Source: Pezicula radicicola (taxonomy: Eukaryota > Ascomycota > Leotiomycetes > Helotiales > Dermateaceae). From it: a stretch of DNA of 64,000 nucleotides. The translations under genes and the position numbers were made by a program. Under the pieces are notes generated by a model that saw only the letters and a program-made list of their open reading frames with translations, had not been told where the DNA came from and did no database searches. The stretch lies in NCBI GenBank assembly GCA_003008705.1, contig PDUO01000011.1, positions 1,261,237 to 1,325,236 on the forward strand, in the 5' to 3' direction. Within the stretch, counting starts at the first letter, position 1. The number at the start of each line of letters is the position of its first letter. Below, one piece after another: positions 1 through 10,764 of the stretch.

Positions 1-1126
1 TACATTCGCGCCACCAAACGTACAAAGGGGGAGAAAGAGGAACAAGCGTCGTTGCAATTGGGAAAGAACTGTCCGAGAACTACCTATTATTGTTATTATT
101 TATTCTTGTTAATTTTGGCTTGACTTGGTTCTTGAACGGTTCATAGAACAACAGCATGGGTTGATTGGTATGAGAGAAGTGTGTGATCGTGGTGATGGAG
201 TTTGTGGTCATCGAGTAAGTGCTGGCGGGTTTCGTTGGCAACGGTATGGGACGCTGGCGGCGTTTATTAATCATGTTCGTGGCGTTTTCGACGTCAAATG
301 GCCAGGTTATTTCCTTGCAAGCGCTCTTTTATTGCATGAGGCTTGCAGCTTTGTGAACCCTGGGGTTGGTGACAATGTGCCGGCACCTTCGTAGAGCTCC
401 GCGAGCTCCTGTTGAAGTATGGGCTGTGGTTGCTTGTCCTTGATAGCTATGCTGTAGTTGTCCTTCGGAATGGTACTGTACAGTATATAGGAGACAGGTG
501 GCCAAGTGCCAGGTGGGATTTGAACCAACGATGCTTCCAGTGAATAGCTGTAACGGCAATGAAATCCAACTGTTGCTGAGCTCATGTTGCATTCCTCGGT
601 TGGTTTGTGGTCGCGGCTTTTCTGGGGAAGCGTTTGGCATTGAAGCTATTATTCCTGCCCCTCACAATGAAAGATGGACCCTGAATAAGACGAGAACTGG
701 AGTACTTGTACAAGCAGAGTCAGAGCGTTATCATGTTGATTGAGATACTGACGTGAACAAGTGTTCGCAATCACCAGAATCGAATATAATGATGGAGAAT
801 CAGTATATTGAGTCGAGTGAGGGCGGAACGTGCTCCCGTCACGTGCCGGATTATTACAGCTCCTCGTGGATGTACAATCCCCTTGCCCCATCTCTTCATC
901 CTGCGGTATATGGGCAAATTGAAAACAAAGCTGGAAAGATATGAGCATCGAGCACTTGTCATTATAACTAACCTGAAGAGCTGCGAGAATTCAGAAAATA
1001 ACAGCCTTTACCTCACGGGAAACCAGCCGCCATCTTTGCTATAAAATTTACACAATGTTGATAGTTTGATACATTTTTATACATGCGCTTCAGACTCCTC
1101 AAAAAGTATCTGAAAAATACTATACC
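1..1126. other. No convincing gene (3' flank of uL4m gene)
   Basis: I see no gene here that I can support. Open frames are short and overlap on both strands. A stretch near 505-590 read on the minus strand resembles a tRNA T-arm but does not fold into a complete cloverleaf (see rejected items). The first bases could belong to a gene cut by the window edge, but nothing is recognisable. Confidence 0.5.
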
Positions 1127-2106
1127 CTATACAACGATTTTGACTTTCGGCGTCAAATCACTCGAATGGTCCCGTATCAGCTGATCCAGAGCTCCCTTCT
1201 CAATCACAATCCTTCCTAGCTCCAGTAGATCTTTAACATCAACGTCTTCCAACATTTGCACCCTTCCTAACTCTCCAGCACTTTGCATGGCCGCGAATAG
1301 ATTCCTTCTGAAACCGCCCGTGACCACCAACGTCCTTCCATCTTCTCTACCCCAGCTGTTATGGTTGAAGATCTGTTTGACGCGTTGTTTATATGGATAA
1401 TCAATTTCCATCCCATTTTCACAAATAATCAACTCTCCTTTCCTGTATCTGTAAGACAGAGCCGTCCTCCACGCCAAATCATACATCTTCTTGGGCAATC
1501 CGGTTGCAAAATCCCTAGGTCGAGGACCAAATGTCTTGGCACCGCCTTTCAACATGGGAGACTGCCTCGTTCCCAAACGTGCCATACCAGTTCCTTTTTG
1601 TGGTCGGATTTTGCGGTGAGAGCCGTGAATCTCATGTCGGGTTTTCGTTGATGCTGTTCCTTGTCGTGTGAAATCTCCCTCGAATACCACAGCACGGTGC
1701 AGGATGTCCCTTCGAAGGGGGAGGTGGAGATGTTTACTAGGATACGATTCAAAGCGGAGAGGCTCCATGGTAGGAAATTTGTAGATGGTTGTCAAGACCT
1801 CAGTGACTGCACAGTAATTAGTAAAGAACCTTGATAGGCGCAATTGAGGTCTTGTACCGGGAGCTGCTTCTGTACGTCTGCTGGTGAGAGTCATGCCATC
1901 AAGGCCGACGAGCACATCGGAAGGCAGCGAAGCCTCTGTCGCCATTGACCTCGAGAGTCGGGGTGTTAAACATTGCTGTTCTTGTTAGCAAGCTTTCTAA
2001 CGGTACCAGGCCCTAGACATACGGTAAGAGGGTCCTTAGAACTAGCTGTGAGTGATCGCAGAGCACTTATGCTCCTAGTGAAGCTCTGCAGACCCTTTGA
2101 AGCCAT
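1127..2106 (-). CDS. YML6: Mitochondrial large-subunit ribosomal protein uL4m (YmL6/MRPL4)
   Basis: Structural protein of the mitochondrial large ribosomal subunit, homologous to bacterial L4. Two exons on the minus strand, 2106-2023 and 1975-1127, give 310 aa. The 47-bp intron 1976-2022 has donor GTATGT, a GCTAAC branch and acceptor ACAG, and joins in frame. The ATG at 2106 is in ideal context (ACAATGG). It opens a serine/arginine-rich, acid-poor leader typical of a mitochondrial targeting peptide. The body carries the L4 hallmark near residues 140-185: HGSHRKIRPQKGTGMARLG, then GGAKTFGPRPRDF. It is transcribed divergently from mL38, another mitoribosomal gene, across 194 bp. An in-frame TTG further upstream is not needed. 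The family call is secure; the intron is very likely. Confidence 0.93.
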
Positions 2107-2300
2107 TGTCAATGTGTTTGGGCGATGCAAGGTCGTCGCGCTCAAGGAGGCTCGCGTTATCAGCAAATGTACGAAAGTATATTTTTGTGTCCCATAAAAG
2201 TTCGTATTCGTATACGGCCGCCTGAATTTTCAGGACCCCTTTGGAAGCGTGATGGAAGGACAAAAATTACAGCTTCAACACGACAATCAACATAGCAACG
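2107..2300. promoter_or_regulatory. Shared divergent promoter of two mitoribosomal genes
   Basis: Only 194 bp separate the start codons of uL4m (minus) and mL38 (plus). Both encode mitochondrial large-subunit proteins, so this short interval must hold both 5' leaders and probably a bidirectional promoter. No TATA box stands out. The shared-regulation reading is inference from layout. Confidence 0.6.
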
Positions 2301-3633
2301 ATGCCTGCTTGTCAGAAGGCCGCAAGGCCATTGGCACAGTGCCTACGAAGTTCTCAATCATCCTGCCTGTCTACTAGGGCTGTCCGCTCTTTCGCAAGCA
2401 CTTCGCGGTCGATGAACGAAGCCACGACTGAAAGCATCCCATCAACTCCTGAGTTCGACCCAGCAACTGTCACTTCACTGAAAGGGGAGAGGAGTTTAAT
2501 GAGAAGTGGTATCTTGCCAATTGGATCGAGGCGCCGCCGTGCTGCGATTAAGAGTTCAGACAATGTTCCTTTCGAGCAGCTACCGTACCAATGTTTCCAG
2601 GAGGCCCGGAAAGTATTACTGGCCGACAGGGAGGAGAAGCTGCAGCAGATTGCGACAGAGAGGTTGCGCATCTCAAATCTACAGGCGCAAGATCCTGCGA
2701 CTATCAGTGGTGGACAAGCCATGAAAGACAAGAGATTGGATAGCATGCGGAGATACATGGAACGTTTAAAGATCCTAGCGGACATCAATGATCCATTGAT
2801 CAAAAAACGGTTCGAGGATGGTGAAGGTGCGGCATTTCCTCAAATCCCGAAGTTCGTGCCTGCGTACTGACTCCTTTGTAGGCGATATGTCCAAACCCAT
2901 CTACCGATATCTAGCGGACAGGAAATGGCGGAGCTATCAACGAAAGATCATTGCCCAGCGCATAGAACAGCTCAGTGTTGTTCCAGATTTGCTTGCACAT
3001 TTTGAGCCTACCGCAGATGTCCGACTAGCATTTAGAAGGCGTAATGTGCAACCCGGCGAATTTATCGATTCGAGAGTCAGCGAGCTACCCCCACGATTGA
3101 ATGTACAGGTCTTCGATGGAGGCGAGCGGTTGGTCACCGTGGTTGTAGTTGACTCTGATGTGCCCCTCGTGGATAAGGACAACTTTGGTTCTCGCTGCCA
3201 TTTCCTCGCGGCAAATATCCCTCTCGCACCTACAAACGACTCTCTACCCCTGTCCAAGATAGCGGATGACAAGCTGGTCTACTCATGGCTCCCACCATTT
3301 GCGCAGAAAGGGTCTCCATACCACCGTTACTCAGTCTTGGTTCTACAACAGAGCCCTGGGGAGGTTCTCGATGTTGCTAAACTCAAGGAGATTTCGCGTG
3401 ATAATTTCAAGATCAGAAACTTTGTAAGAAACAAGAAATTGGAGCCAATTGGAATGAGCATCTTCAGAAGCATCTGGGATGAGGGAACTGCCGGTGTTAT
3501 GCAGAGAGCCGGTATTGAAGGTGCAGACATCGAGTTCAAGAGAAAGAAGGTCGTAGCTTTGAAACCCAAGCAGAAGGCTAGAGGATGGGAAGCGAGACAT
3601 GCCAGTGACAAATATAAGCCACTGAGAAGATAA
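2301..3633 (+). CDS. MRPL35: Mitochondrial large-subunit ribosomal protein mL38 (MRPL35), PEBP fold
   Basis: Mitochondrial ribosomal protein built on a phosphatidylethanolamine-binding-protein fold; structural, not enzymatic. Exons 2301-2820 and 2882-3633 give 423 aa. The 61-bp intron has a weak donor (GTGAAG), a strong TACTGAC branch and acceptor TTTGTAG; splicing yields a continuous RFEDGDMSKPIYRYL. The N-terminus is rich in Ser/Arg and lacks acids, as in mitochondrial presequences. The middle has the family's SKPIYRYLADRKWRSYQR segment. The C-terminal PEBP domain (about residues 230-370) shows the DSDVP and GSPYHRY motifs. Reading through the unspliced intron stops after 17 codons, which supports splicing. 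It is divergent from uL4m. Confidence 0.93.
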
Positions 3634-4431
3634 TGAGATGTAGAGAGAGGTTGTGCGAAAGTGGACCGAGTGTATGATACTGTTGTGTATAAACCAGGCA
3701 TCAGGAGCTACGTGTATATCAAGGAATCTTCAGTCAGCTGAGATAGTCACCTGAATGTATGAGAGATGTAAAGGCCTGAAATAGTTCAGTTGCTTGGGAC
3801 AGTAAGACTTTACGGCACTTATTAGTGGTGTAGGAGCATTTTGACCTGTTTCCATTGAATAAACAGACTAGGAACCATTAGAGTCCTGGCCATTCATTAC
3901 TCAAGTTATACCCAGCTTGGGTTACTACCTTCATACCTCACCTTTGAGGCGCCCTCGTTAAGCTCAATGCTTAGCAATATTACCTGCGCTGTACCGCACG
4001 AATTGATGCATCGCTTAATTCACGAATCCCTTTCTAAGTTCATAAACTTAGACAGTGACTCACTTGGCTTGAGTAATTTAACACGGTTCAGCAGCGGATT
4101 CATGACCTTGAGCAATTCATGGAGTTGTCGGCATAGCGTTTTATCTTGTTATTAACTGCTAAGTTAAATTTTTTTGCTTATCGCAAACGCACGACATATG
4201 CTGCTTATATCACTAACGCTCAATGGTTATGTTCCCATGCTAATCAAGAACGATACTGGGGCTAGAAATTTGTCTCTAGAATTGTTTACCTATTTCCCTT
4301 ATCCTCACTTTGCCAAGTCGCGGGTTTTGACAAGCGCTTTATATGAGTCCGCGCCTGCGCTTTGAAAGGTGACTCGATTTATAGACTATTTCCCATGCTT
4401 TAAGAGAGCAATAATACAAAATGTAGGATGT
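3634..4431. other. Convergent intergenic region
   Basis: Lies between the 3' ends of mL38 (plus) and the NCS1 transporter (minus). Open frames are short and unremarkable. No RNA gene, repeat or promoter-like pattern stands out; it probably holds the two 3' UTRs. Confidence 0.6.
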
Positions 4432-6283
4432 TCAACCTGACTTCAATGCTTCTTCAGGCTCATTGTTGACTCTTTCCACTGCATTTCCATCAATTGAGCT
4501 CGACTCGCCATATGTGCTGAAGCCAAAGTCGTCCAAGCTTGCCTTCTCCTCCCAGCCAAGCCCCAGACTTTTGATATAACACTGGTTTTGAGTAGGCCAC
4601 ACCAAGCATAAACCTACGTATAACAAAGCAGAAATAGAAAAGGACATAATCCAACCCAAATATCCAAGTTCCGTTGCCGTGCCCGAAACTCTAGCCCCAA
4701 GATTACTAGCAAAGCCAGCGATTCCAATAGCGAATCCAGCAGTATACGCGATATAAGCCTGGATATTCCAACCTCCCGTATAGTAATAATTTGGATTCGT
4801 TCTCTTTCCATCATATAAGTGTTCCATAAACAGATTGCCCTTAGTGAGAACGAGGTAATCTGCAACCATAATACCAGTTAGACCTCCCATGAATAACCCA
4901 TATCCGCTCAAGAACTTGGTAAAGACAGCAGCTGATTCGTAAATCTTCCAAGGACAAATTGCCCATGCTAATATGAGACCCATGAACTGACCACGCGTCA
5001 TATTCATATATCTAGGAAGTAGCATAGCGCAATCACTTCCCAGTGGAATCATATTAGCAGCAACATTAGTTCCCAAAACAAGAATAGCCCAAAATAAAGC
5101 ACATAGAAATACAGCAAATCGAACAGCAGATGTCGGATATCTTTCAAGAATAGCAGTAAGTAAATCCCATTGATTCCAGAGTTTCAAATTCCAAACATTG
5201 TTGATTGCTGCCGTGGATAGAATGCCGAAACTTGCTGATATAGTGACTGAGATTGGCCAGAAGACGAGTTGTGTCCATATGGATGCCCATTTTGTTTTCG
5301 ACCATCGTGAGTAATCTGGTTGATTGGTTACGAGTGTTGAGTGGGCTCCTAGGCTGGAATTTATGGCGTACATGAATAACCATCCTGTACTTCTTGTTCG
5401 TACTGTTGAAGTGAGGTGTCCGACTCCAATATTTCCATGTGTGTTTACCATGCAGAAGGTAAATAGTCCTACCATTGCTGGTATCATAACGCACATTTTT
5501 AGAGTGAAGAGCCATTTTAGTTGATTTGGTCGTAGGAATACGAAGGGGATATGGCATAACCAATATAGGAAAAACGCTAACATTTGCTGAGTTGTAAAGC
5601 CAATAGACGTAGGTATCCGATTCGGAATACGAGTGAAGGATGTTCCGAATACAGCATGAAGCATATTGACCATAAACGAGGAACCCACATAGACTAGAAA
5701 AAGTCATTAACTGAAAATCTTGGTGGAAATTGGTGGTGAATGATTGGAATACGCACGCTTTAAAGAATAGTAAATGAGTGCTAACACAGCACGAGCTGCA
5801 ACAGCATAATAAGCGCCGTACATTCCGAATACAGATCGAGCAACTACTGGGAAGCCAATATGATATGTCTCTGCACAACGGGAATTAAGAGCAGAAGCGG
5901 TAGCAGCAATGATCTGTGCAATCAAGATAGCTACTATTGCTTGCCACCAATTTAAACCGACACCGATAAGACTTGAACCCAGAGTCCAGTTGTCCATTGC
6001 TAGACTGCTGTAGAAAAATATATAATTCCATGCTTTCCAAGTTCGTTTGTCCTTTGGTGTGGGTAATAAGTCTAGTTATCTATTAGTTATGCCATTAGAG
6101 ATCAGTCCTGCAGTGGAATAGCTCACCTTCGTTAGTCCATGACCAGTGACCAGCTTCCTCGCTATCACGAGTTTGCAAATATTCTAGAAATTTCTCCTTT
6201 GTGCTTGTAGCCTTTCTAAAGTTGGCAAACTTTGTGCCAATAGTCCCCATGACTTCTCGAGGAGAAGTCCTTTTTAGTGCCAT
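4432..6283 (-). CDS. NCS1-family nucleobase/nucleoside transporter (Fur-type uracil/allantoin permease-like)
   Basis: Plasma-membrane symporter of the nucleobase:cation symporter-1 family, which imports uracil, allantoin, uridine or related compounds. Three exons on the minus strand, 6283-6127, 6071-5757 and 5693-4432, give 577 aa, normal for the family. The introns (55 bp, GTGAGC..CTAG; 63 bp, GTGCGT..CTAG) join in frame to give WTNEDLLPTPKDKRTWKAW and YYSLKLYVGSSFMVNML. Visible landmarks are the pre-TM1 TNEDLLPTP motif, TM1 with LIGVGLNWWQA, and about twelve hydrophobic segments. The tail is acidic. It is divergent from an OMP decarboxylase gene 682 bp away, which fits pyrimidine uptake. 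The substrate cannot be read from sequence; uracil is the favoured inference from the neighbour. Confidence 0.9.
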
Positions 6284-6965
6284 TATTTTGGATGAAAATA
6301 ATTAGAAATAGATGGATCATCAGTAGCAAAGACGGGTTGACTCAGTTTTCTAGCAAGAGGAAGAGTGGGAGTATCTATGGACTTCGCCGTAAAGTGGGAT
6401 ATGTGGTTCAAGAGTTTCAATTGATCTACAAGCAATATAATCCGCACTTTTCCTATCACAAGATAAGATATTAGTGCAATTCGGTTTCCTAGCTTAGTGG
6501 ATTGGCGTGGTCTCTGAGGAGAACGACAACGATAACTCGTGGATTGAGATGGTTGTTGGTGGTCGCCAAGGACTAAGTCAATGCCAATCACAGAATTTAA
6601 GATGGTTCCTGGAGCGTGTACAGATAATAGTTTGAAGTTGAATTCAACACATAATCCCCACTTCTCAGAAGCGAGCTCTGAAATAGTAGATTTGGATCTT
6701 AGGACGCCTGTGATCCAGGGGGTTCTGTGAGATTTCACGTGCCATCCCACTCTCCCCTATTGCCTTCGTACGGATTAGGTCTTAAGCGAGGATTAGCGCA
6801 CCCCAAAATTCGCGGCGTTTATCTCTTCCATCAATTCTGCAAATAGGTGTCAGTCGTCCGTAAAAACTTCCTCCTATATCTGTATCCAGTTTATCGAACA
6901 CCTTTATCCTTGCACCTCAACCACCATCTATACACTATAAACACAGCACGCAATCCGTAGAAAAA
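6284..6965. promoter_or_regulatory. Divergent promoter of NCS1 transporter and OMP decarboxylase, with GATA boxes
   Basis: This 682-bp region separates the two divergent starts. It holds AGATAAGATA at 6461-6470 (two overlapping GATA cores, about 180 bp upstream of the transporter ATG) and TTTATCT at 6818-6824 (AGATAA on the minus strand). HGATAR sites bind AreA/Nit2-type nitrogen regulators, which are known to control purine, allantoin and uracil permease genes in fungi. GATA motifs are common by chance, so the functional claim is tentative. Confidence 0.4.
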
Positions 6966-7871
6966 ATGGAGCTAGCCATTCATCCACTAACGAAATACCT
7001 TCATCACCTCATAAAAGCAAAGTCATCTAACCTCTGCGTAAGTGCAGATATAACCAATGCATCAGAAATGCTCTCGCTTGCCCGTAAAGTAGGGCCCAGC
7101 ATCGTAGTTTTCAAAACTCACGCCGATATGTTGGAAGGCTGGGATCCTGACCCAATTCGAGGTACCGGCCAGCAACTAGCAGCAATCGCCCAGCATTATG
7201 GATTCTTGGTCTTTGAAGATCGGAAATTTGCGGATATTGGAAGTACTTGTCAATTGCAATATGTTGGTGGCGTTCATCGGATTGTCACTTGGGCGCATAT
7301 TGTGAATGCACACATCATCTCGGGTCCTGATGTTGTGAGGGCTTTACATGAGACGGCGCTCCAGTGGAAGAAGAATGAATCTGATGAGAGGAGTCAAACT
7401 AATGCTTATGCATCACTTTTAAGCGACGAGGTGAAGGATAAGCCAGTGGACTTTGGACCAGTTCCACGGGAAAGAGGACTGTTATTATTGGCGCAGATGT
7501 CAAGTGTTGGTAATTTCCTAGACGAAACATATACCGGGCATTGTGTGGATATCGCCCGAAAGAATAGAGACTTCGTAATGGGGTTTATTGCACAGCGGCC
7601 ACTTAATACACTACCGGAGGACTCATTCATCACCATGACTCCCGGATGCTCACTTACTCCGGAGGAGTCTTCAGATGACTCTGAATTTGTACCGGGAGCT
7701 GAGGATGCTCTGGGTCAGCAGTATAACTCGCCAGCCTCTATTATCTTAAAGGGTTGTGATATAATCATTGTGGGGAGGGGTATTTGCAATGCGGTAGACC
7801 CAGCTGCCAAAGCTGAGCAGTATCGTAAATCAGCCTGGGAAGCGTTTGAGAGCCGTCAAGTTTCGAAATAG
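6966..7871 (+). CDS. pyrG: Orotidine-5'-phosphate decarboxylase (possible second copy)
   Basis: Catalyses OMP to UMP, the last step of de novo pyrimidine synthesis, in the cytosol. A single exon encodes 301 aa. Catalytic residues are present: K50 in FKTH, and the D-x-K-x-x-D-I signature at 85-91 (DRKFADI), equivalent to K59/D91/K93/D96 of yeast Ura3. C-terminal MTPG, LGQQY and IIIVGRG segments close the phosphate site. Oddities: the N-terminus lacks the usual fungal Y-x-x-RA segment, an acidic insert follows MTPG, and I see no 5' intron. These suggest a diverged paralogue rather than the main pyrG, but only a genome search can settle that. It is divergent from an NCS1 transporter, suggesting a small pyrimidine supply module. 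Confidence 0.9.
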   Translation: MELAIHPLTKYLHHLIKAKSSNLCVSADITNASEMLSLARKVGPSIVVFKTHADMLEGWDPDPIRGTGQQLAAIAQHYGFLVFEDRKFADIGSTCQLQYVGGVHRIVTWAHIVNAHIISGPDVVRALHETALQWKKNESDERSQTNAYASLLSDEVKDKPVDFGPVPRERGLLLLAQMSSVGNFLDETYTGHCVDIARKNRDFVMGFIAQRPLNTLPEDSFITMTPGCSLTPEESSDDSEFVPGAEDALGQQYNSPASIILKGCDIIIVGRGICNAVDPAAKAEQYRKSAWEAFESRQVSK

Positions 7872-8449
7872 ACTCATCTGCAGCACTTGAATCTTCTAAC
7901 TGGGATAAAGATGGATTTGGTTACTGCGAGGTAAAAATTGTGGAGCGAAATGTCTTGAAACAGCTTTTAGCATTCGTTGCTTGTATACATTGTGATTGTC
8001 TAGTGGTGAATAATCGGGCTACCGATAGAGGTATGGGTTTGGGATCCAGAGATGAATGAGGAGGAAACTAAGTGTTCGGAATGTTGTAAAAATGACAAAG
8101 GTATTATGGTATTAAGTAGAGGATTCGGAAGCTATCGACATATGGACGAGGACGAGGATACGATATTGGAGACTTAAGAATTGCTTGGTTTCAGGAGATC
8201 AAGCAGATGAGTGTGTTGATAAAAACACAATTTGATCTTATGGAAAGGGGACAGCAGGAATTTTATGAGCGAAATTTCCAGATGCCCGACTATGTACTAC
8301 AGTCGACTGGAGACAAACACCCGGCTGCCACCTATCTCGATATCCTATCCTTTTAATGTAGTAACATAGAAAGATCTCTATACAAATAACGCCATTCTCA
8401 TGAATCTTTCCACCTAACGCCATACTTTTAGACGATGACCTAAAACTTC
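7872..8449. other. Convergent intergenic region
   Basis: Lies between the 3' ends of the OMP decarboxylase and NOP7 genes. There is no credible gene, RNA or repeat. It is probably 3' UTR sequence of both. Confidence 0.6.
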
Positions 8450-10483
8450 TCAAGCTCTAGGAGCAGCTTTCCCAGATTTCTCGATCTTTCTTCTCTTGGC
8501 TCTTAGTCCCTCCGCCTCCGCATCTTTCTTCTTATTACTGTACACCATCTTCTCTAAGATCTTCCGTTTCCTTCTGCTCATCATCATCTTGGCACGCTCC
8601 AACTCTTCTTCTTCTTCCTTGGCCTTCTTCTTTGCTGCCTTCTTGGCTTTTGTTTTCGGGTCCACAACCTTCTCTTCTATAGCGACACCGGACAATTCAG
8701 CCTCAAGTTCCCTTTGACGTTGCATAGCTGCTGTTGCCGCCTCGTCTTCCTCCTCCTCCTCTTCATCCGAGAAGCCGTTGAAAGAAGATGCATTGCCCTC
8801 AGAGGCGTCGTCCGACTCATCGTCTGACCCTGCTACATCCATACCTTCGGCTGTAGCATCCACATCAATCGCGATACTTGGCTCTTGAACCGCAAGGTCA
8901 TCGTCGGAAACATCGGGCTCATCGTCCGTGTCGCTATCAGCTTCCAATTCCTCATTCTCACGCTCTTGCTCAGCGAGGGGTGCACTGGGATCATATTGTC
9001 CGCGGACCTTCTTAACAAATGGACTTAGATGGGGCGGTAAGGAGGCACCCGGTGCGTAAATATCTGGCCGTTTCAGCTCTTCATCGTTGACACTATCCCA
9101 GATCCATTGAGGCTGGACGTAAATACGACCTGGAACTCGAGATCCTGGCTTTAATCGCTGAGCGGTCTGGTTATCTTTCACCACTTCTTGCTCTTCATCC
9201 TCAGGTGCAACCTGGATTGGAGGTCGGTCTACAATCTGATGCGTGATTGTAGGATCAAGCTCGTTGTGAGTATACGCACCTTCTCCAAGAACCGCGTCCC
9301 ATCCTATTCGCTTGCAGCCAAAAGCCTTGAGAATGAATTCGAGGGGTTGACGAGGAGTCTCACGAGAAAGGAAGAATGTGAAGTTGGAAAATAGAGTCGA
9401 AGGGTCAGTCGCAGAATATGATGGCTGTAGAAGAATATCTCCACCCGGTGCCGCTGGCTCAAACTTGTCGATCGTATCTGTTGGTTCTTCATCCTCCTCT
9501 TCATCTGCCGTCTCCTTAATTGGTTCTGGTGCCTTCTCTGGCTCATTCAATTGAGACATCAGCTTATCGATTTCCGCCTGAAGCTTTGGATCTGGTTTAG
9601 AATCTCCATTGGTCAATTGTAGTTGAGGTTGCTCAATTGGTCCAACACCATTGTTTTCTAACGAAAATGCTCCCAATTGTGCGTCGGAATCATCTCGAGC
9701 CTTATCAAATTTAGGTGGATAGACGAGTCCAACTGACGTGTAAAGACGGAAGTTGACAAAGCCAAGGAGTGTCTGGTAAAATTCCACAAAAGTTCCCATA
9801 ATTCTGAAGTCCACATCTCCTGTCACTCGCTGGTTGAATCTGTATGGAACCAACCATAAAATGTCCTGTCCTTGAATGGTGGCTTGGTAGTATATTCCCT
9901 TGATAGACAAGAATGACTTTCGCAAGCTGTGCGACACAATCAAGTAATGCTCGAATTCAAGACAAAGTCGCTCGCATCTTGCGATCATCTTAGCAGGAAC
10001 GGTCGGTGTGGAGGGCAAATTCGCAAAGAGGAACAGCATGGAGAGACAATCGTCAAGGTCGCGAAGCGCATCAATAAAGGTGGGGTATCTTTCGCGGATG
10101 ACATGGTCGAGAGTGTACTTTGTCTTTCCGGTCTGCTCTGGCCTTGACGCATTCTTCTCGAGTCTCTGTGCATCATGCGCATCTCCTCTTCCCAATGCCT
10201 TTGAAATCTTTTTCTCAAGCGCTTTTTGCTCGCGGAACTTTTGCAACAAAGGTTCGTGGAGAAGATACTGAATATCTTTGGTGTAGTAGAAAGTTGTAGA
10301 TGCGGTCGAGTTCTTTGCAGCCTTCTTCTTGTTCCTTGGCTCTCGGGGATATATTCCTTTCCATATGCAGATTTTTCGAAAATCGGGCAGACTGATTTGA
10401 AGTTTTCGCACAGCCTGTGTTCTGGTAATGAAGTTCTTGGCCTGACCAGCGACGCCCTTCTTCTTGATTTTGCCGTTACCCAT
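8450..10483 (-). CDS. nop7: Pescadillo homologue Nop7 (PeBoW complex, 60S ribosome biogenesis)
   Basis: Nucleolar scaffold of the Nop7-Erb1-Ytm1 (PeBoW) complex, needed for 27S pre-rRNA processing and 60S assembly. A single exon encodes 677 aa. The start is the ATG at 10483, where the conserved N-terminus [18 protein letters not shown] begins; the frame stays open further upstream but that part is not conserved in character. The Pescadillo N domain spans about residues 5-270, with RRNA-binding-type basic patches and a [20 protein letters not shown] core. A BRCT domain lies at about 365-475, with a WIWDSV motif. A long acidic region (about 500-600) follows, then a basic coiled-coil tail with [17 protein letters not shown]. 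It is divergent from the PIG-U gene across 281 bp. Confidence 0.96.
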   Translation of the reverse strand: MGNGKIKKKGVAGQAKNFITRTQAVRKLQISLPDFRKICIWKGIYPREPRNKKKAAKNSTASTTFYYTKDIQYLLHEPLLQKFREQKALEKKISKALGRGDAHDAQRLEKNASRPEQTGKTKYTLDHVIRERYPTFIDALRDLDDCLSMLFLFANLPSTPTVPAKMIARCERLCLEFEHYLIVSHSLRKSFLSIKGIYYQATIQGQDILWLVPYRFNQRVTGDVDFRIMGTFVEFYQTLLGFVNFRLYTSVGLVYPPKFDKARDDSDAQLGAFSLENNGVGPIEQPQLQLTNGDSKPDPKLQAEIDKLMSQLNEPEKAPEPIKETADEEEDEEPTDTIDKFEPAAPGGDILLQPSYSATDPSTLFSNFTFFLSRETPRQPLEFILKAFGCKRIGWDAVLGEGAYTHNELDPTITHQIVDRPPIQVAPEDEEQEVVKDNQTAQRLKPGSRVPGRIYVQPQWIWDSVNDEELKRPDIYAPGASLPPHLSPFVKKVRGQYDPSAPLAEQERENEELEADSDTDDEPDVSDDDLAVQEPSIAIDVDATAEGMDVAGSDDESDDASEGNASSFNGFSDEEEEEEDEAATAAMQRQRELEAELSGVAIEEKVVDPKTKAKKAAKKKAKEEEEELERAKMMMSRRKRKILEKMVYSNKKKDAEAEGLRAKRRKIEKSGKAAPRA

Positions 10484-10764
10484 GATTGGCAATGTTGAGG
10501 GTAAGTTGGGTAAATTGGGGTATGAAGGGATGGTAGTGGGTTGAAAAGCTTCACGATACGATACGAAAAAGTGAGGACGAGGTAACTTTTTGATGGGGCC
10601 TTTCCTTATCGAGCAGCCACAATGGGCAGAAAAGAATCTCACCGCCCAGGCACGAGCCACCTTGAAATCGCGACTACGATGCCAGGAGGACAGAGCTTCA
10701 AAATGCGCATGCGGGTGTATTGCATGTTGCTACATAGAAAGCCACTGTTCATTTTTCTTTCATA
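10484..10764. promoter_or_regulatory. Divergent promoter of NOP7 and PIG-U/GAB1
   Basis: A 281-bp interval between two divergent starts. It includes a pyrimidine/purine-biased stretch close to the NOP7 start and no clear TATA box. Shared regulation is inferred from layout only. Confidence 0.45.

Noticed and set aside
505..600. tRNA-like sequence on the minus strand (GGTTCAAATCCC with a possible 7-nt anticodon loop)
   Set aside because: The T-loop motif is good, but the T-stem has a mismatch, no matching 5' acceptor strand exists, and the implied anticodon (ATT) is not a normal one. Possibly a degenerate tRNA fragment.
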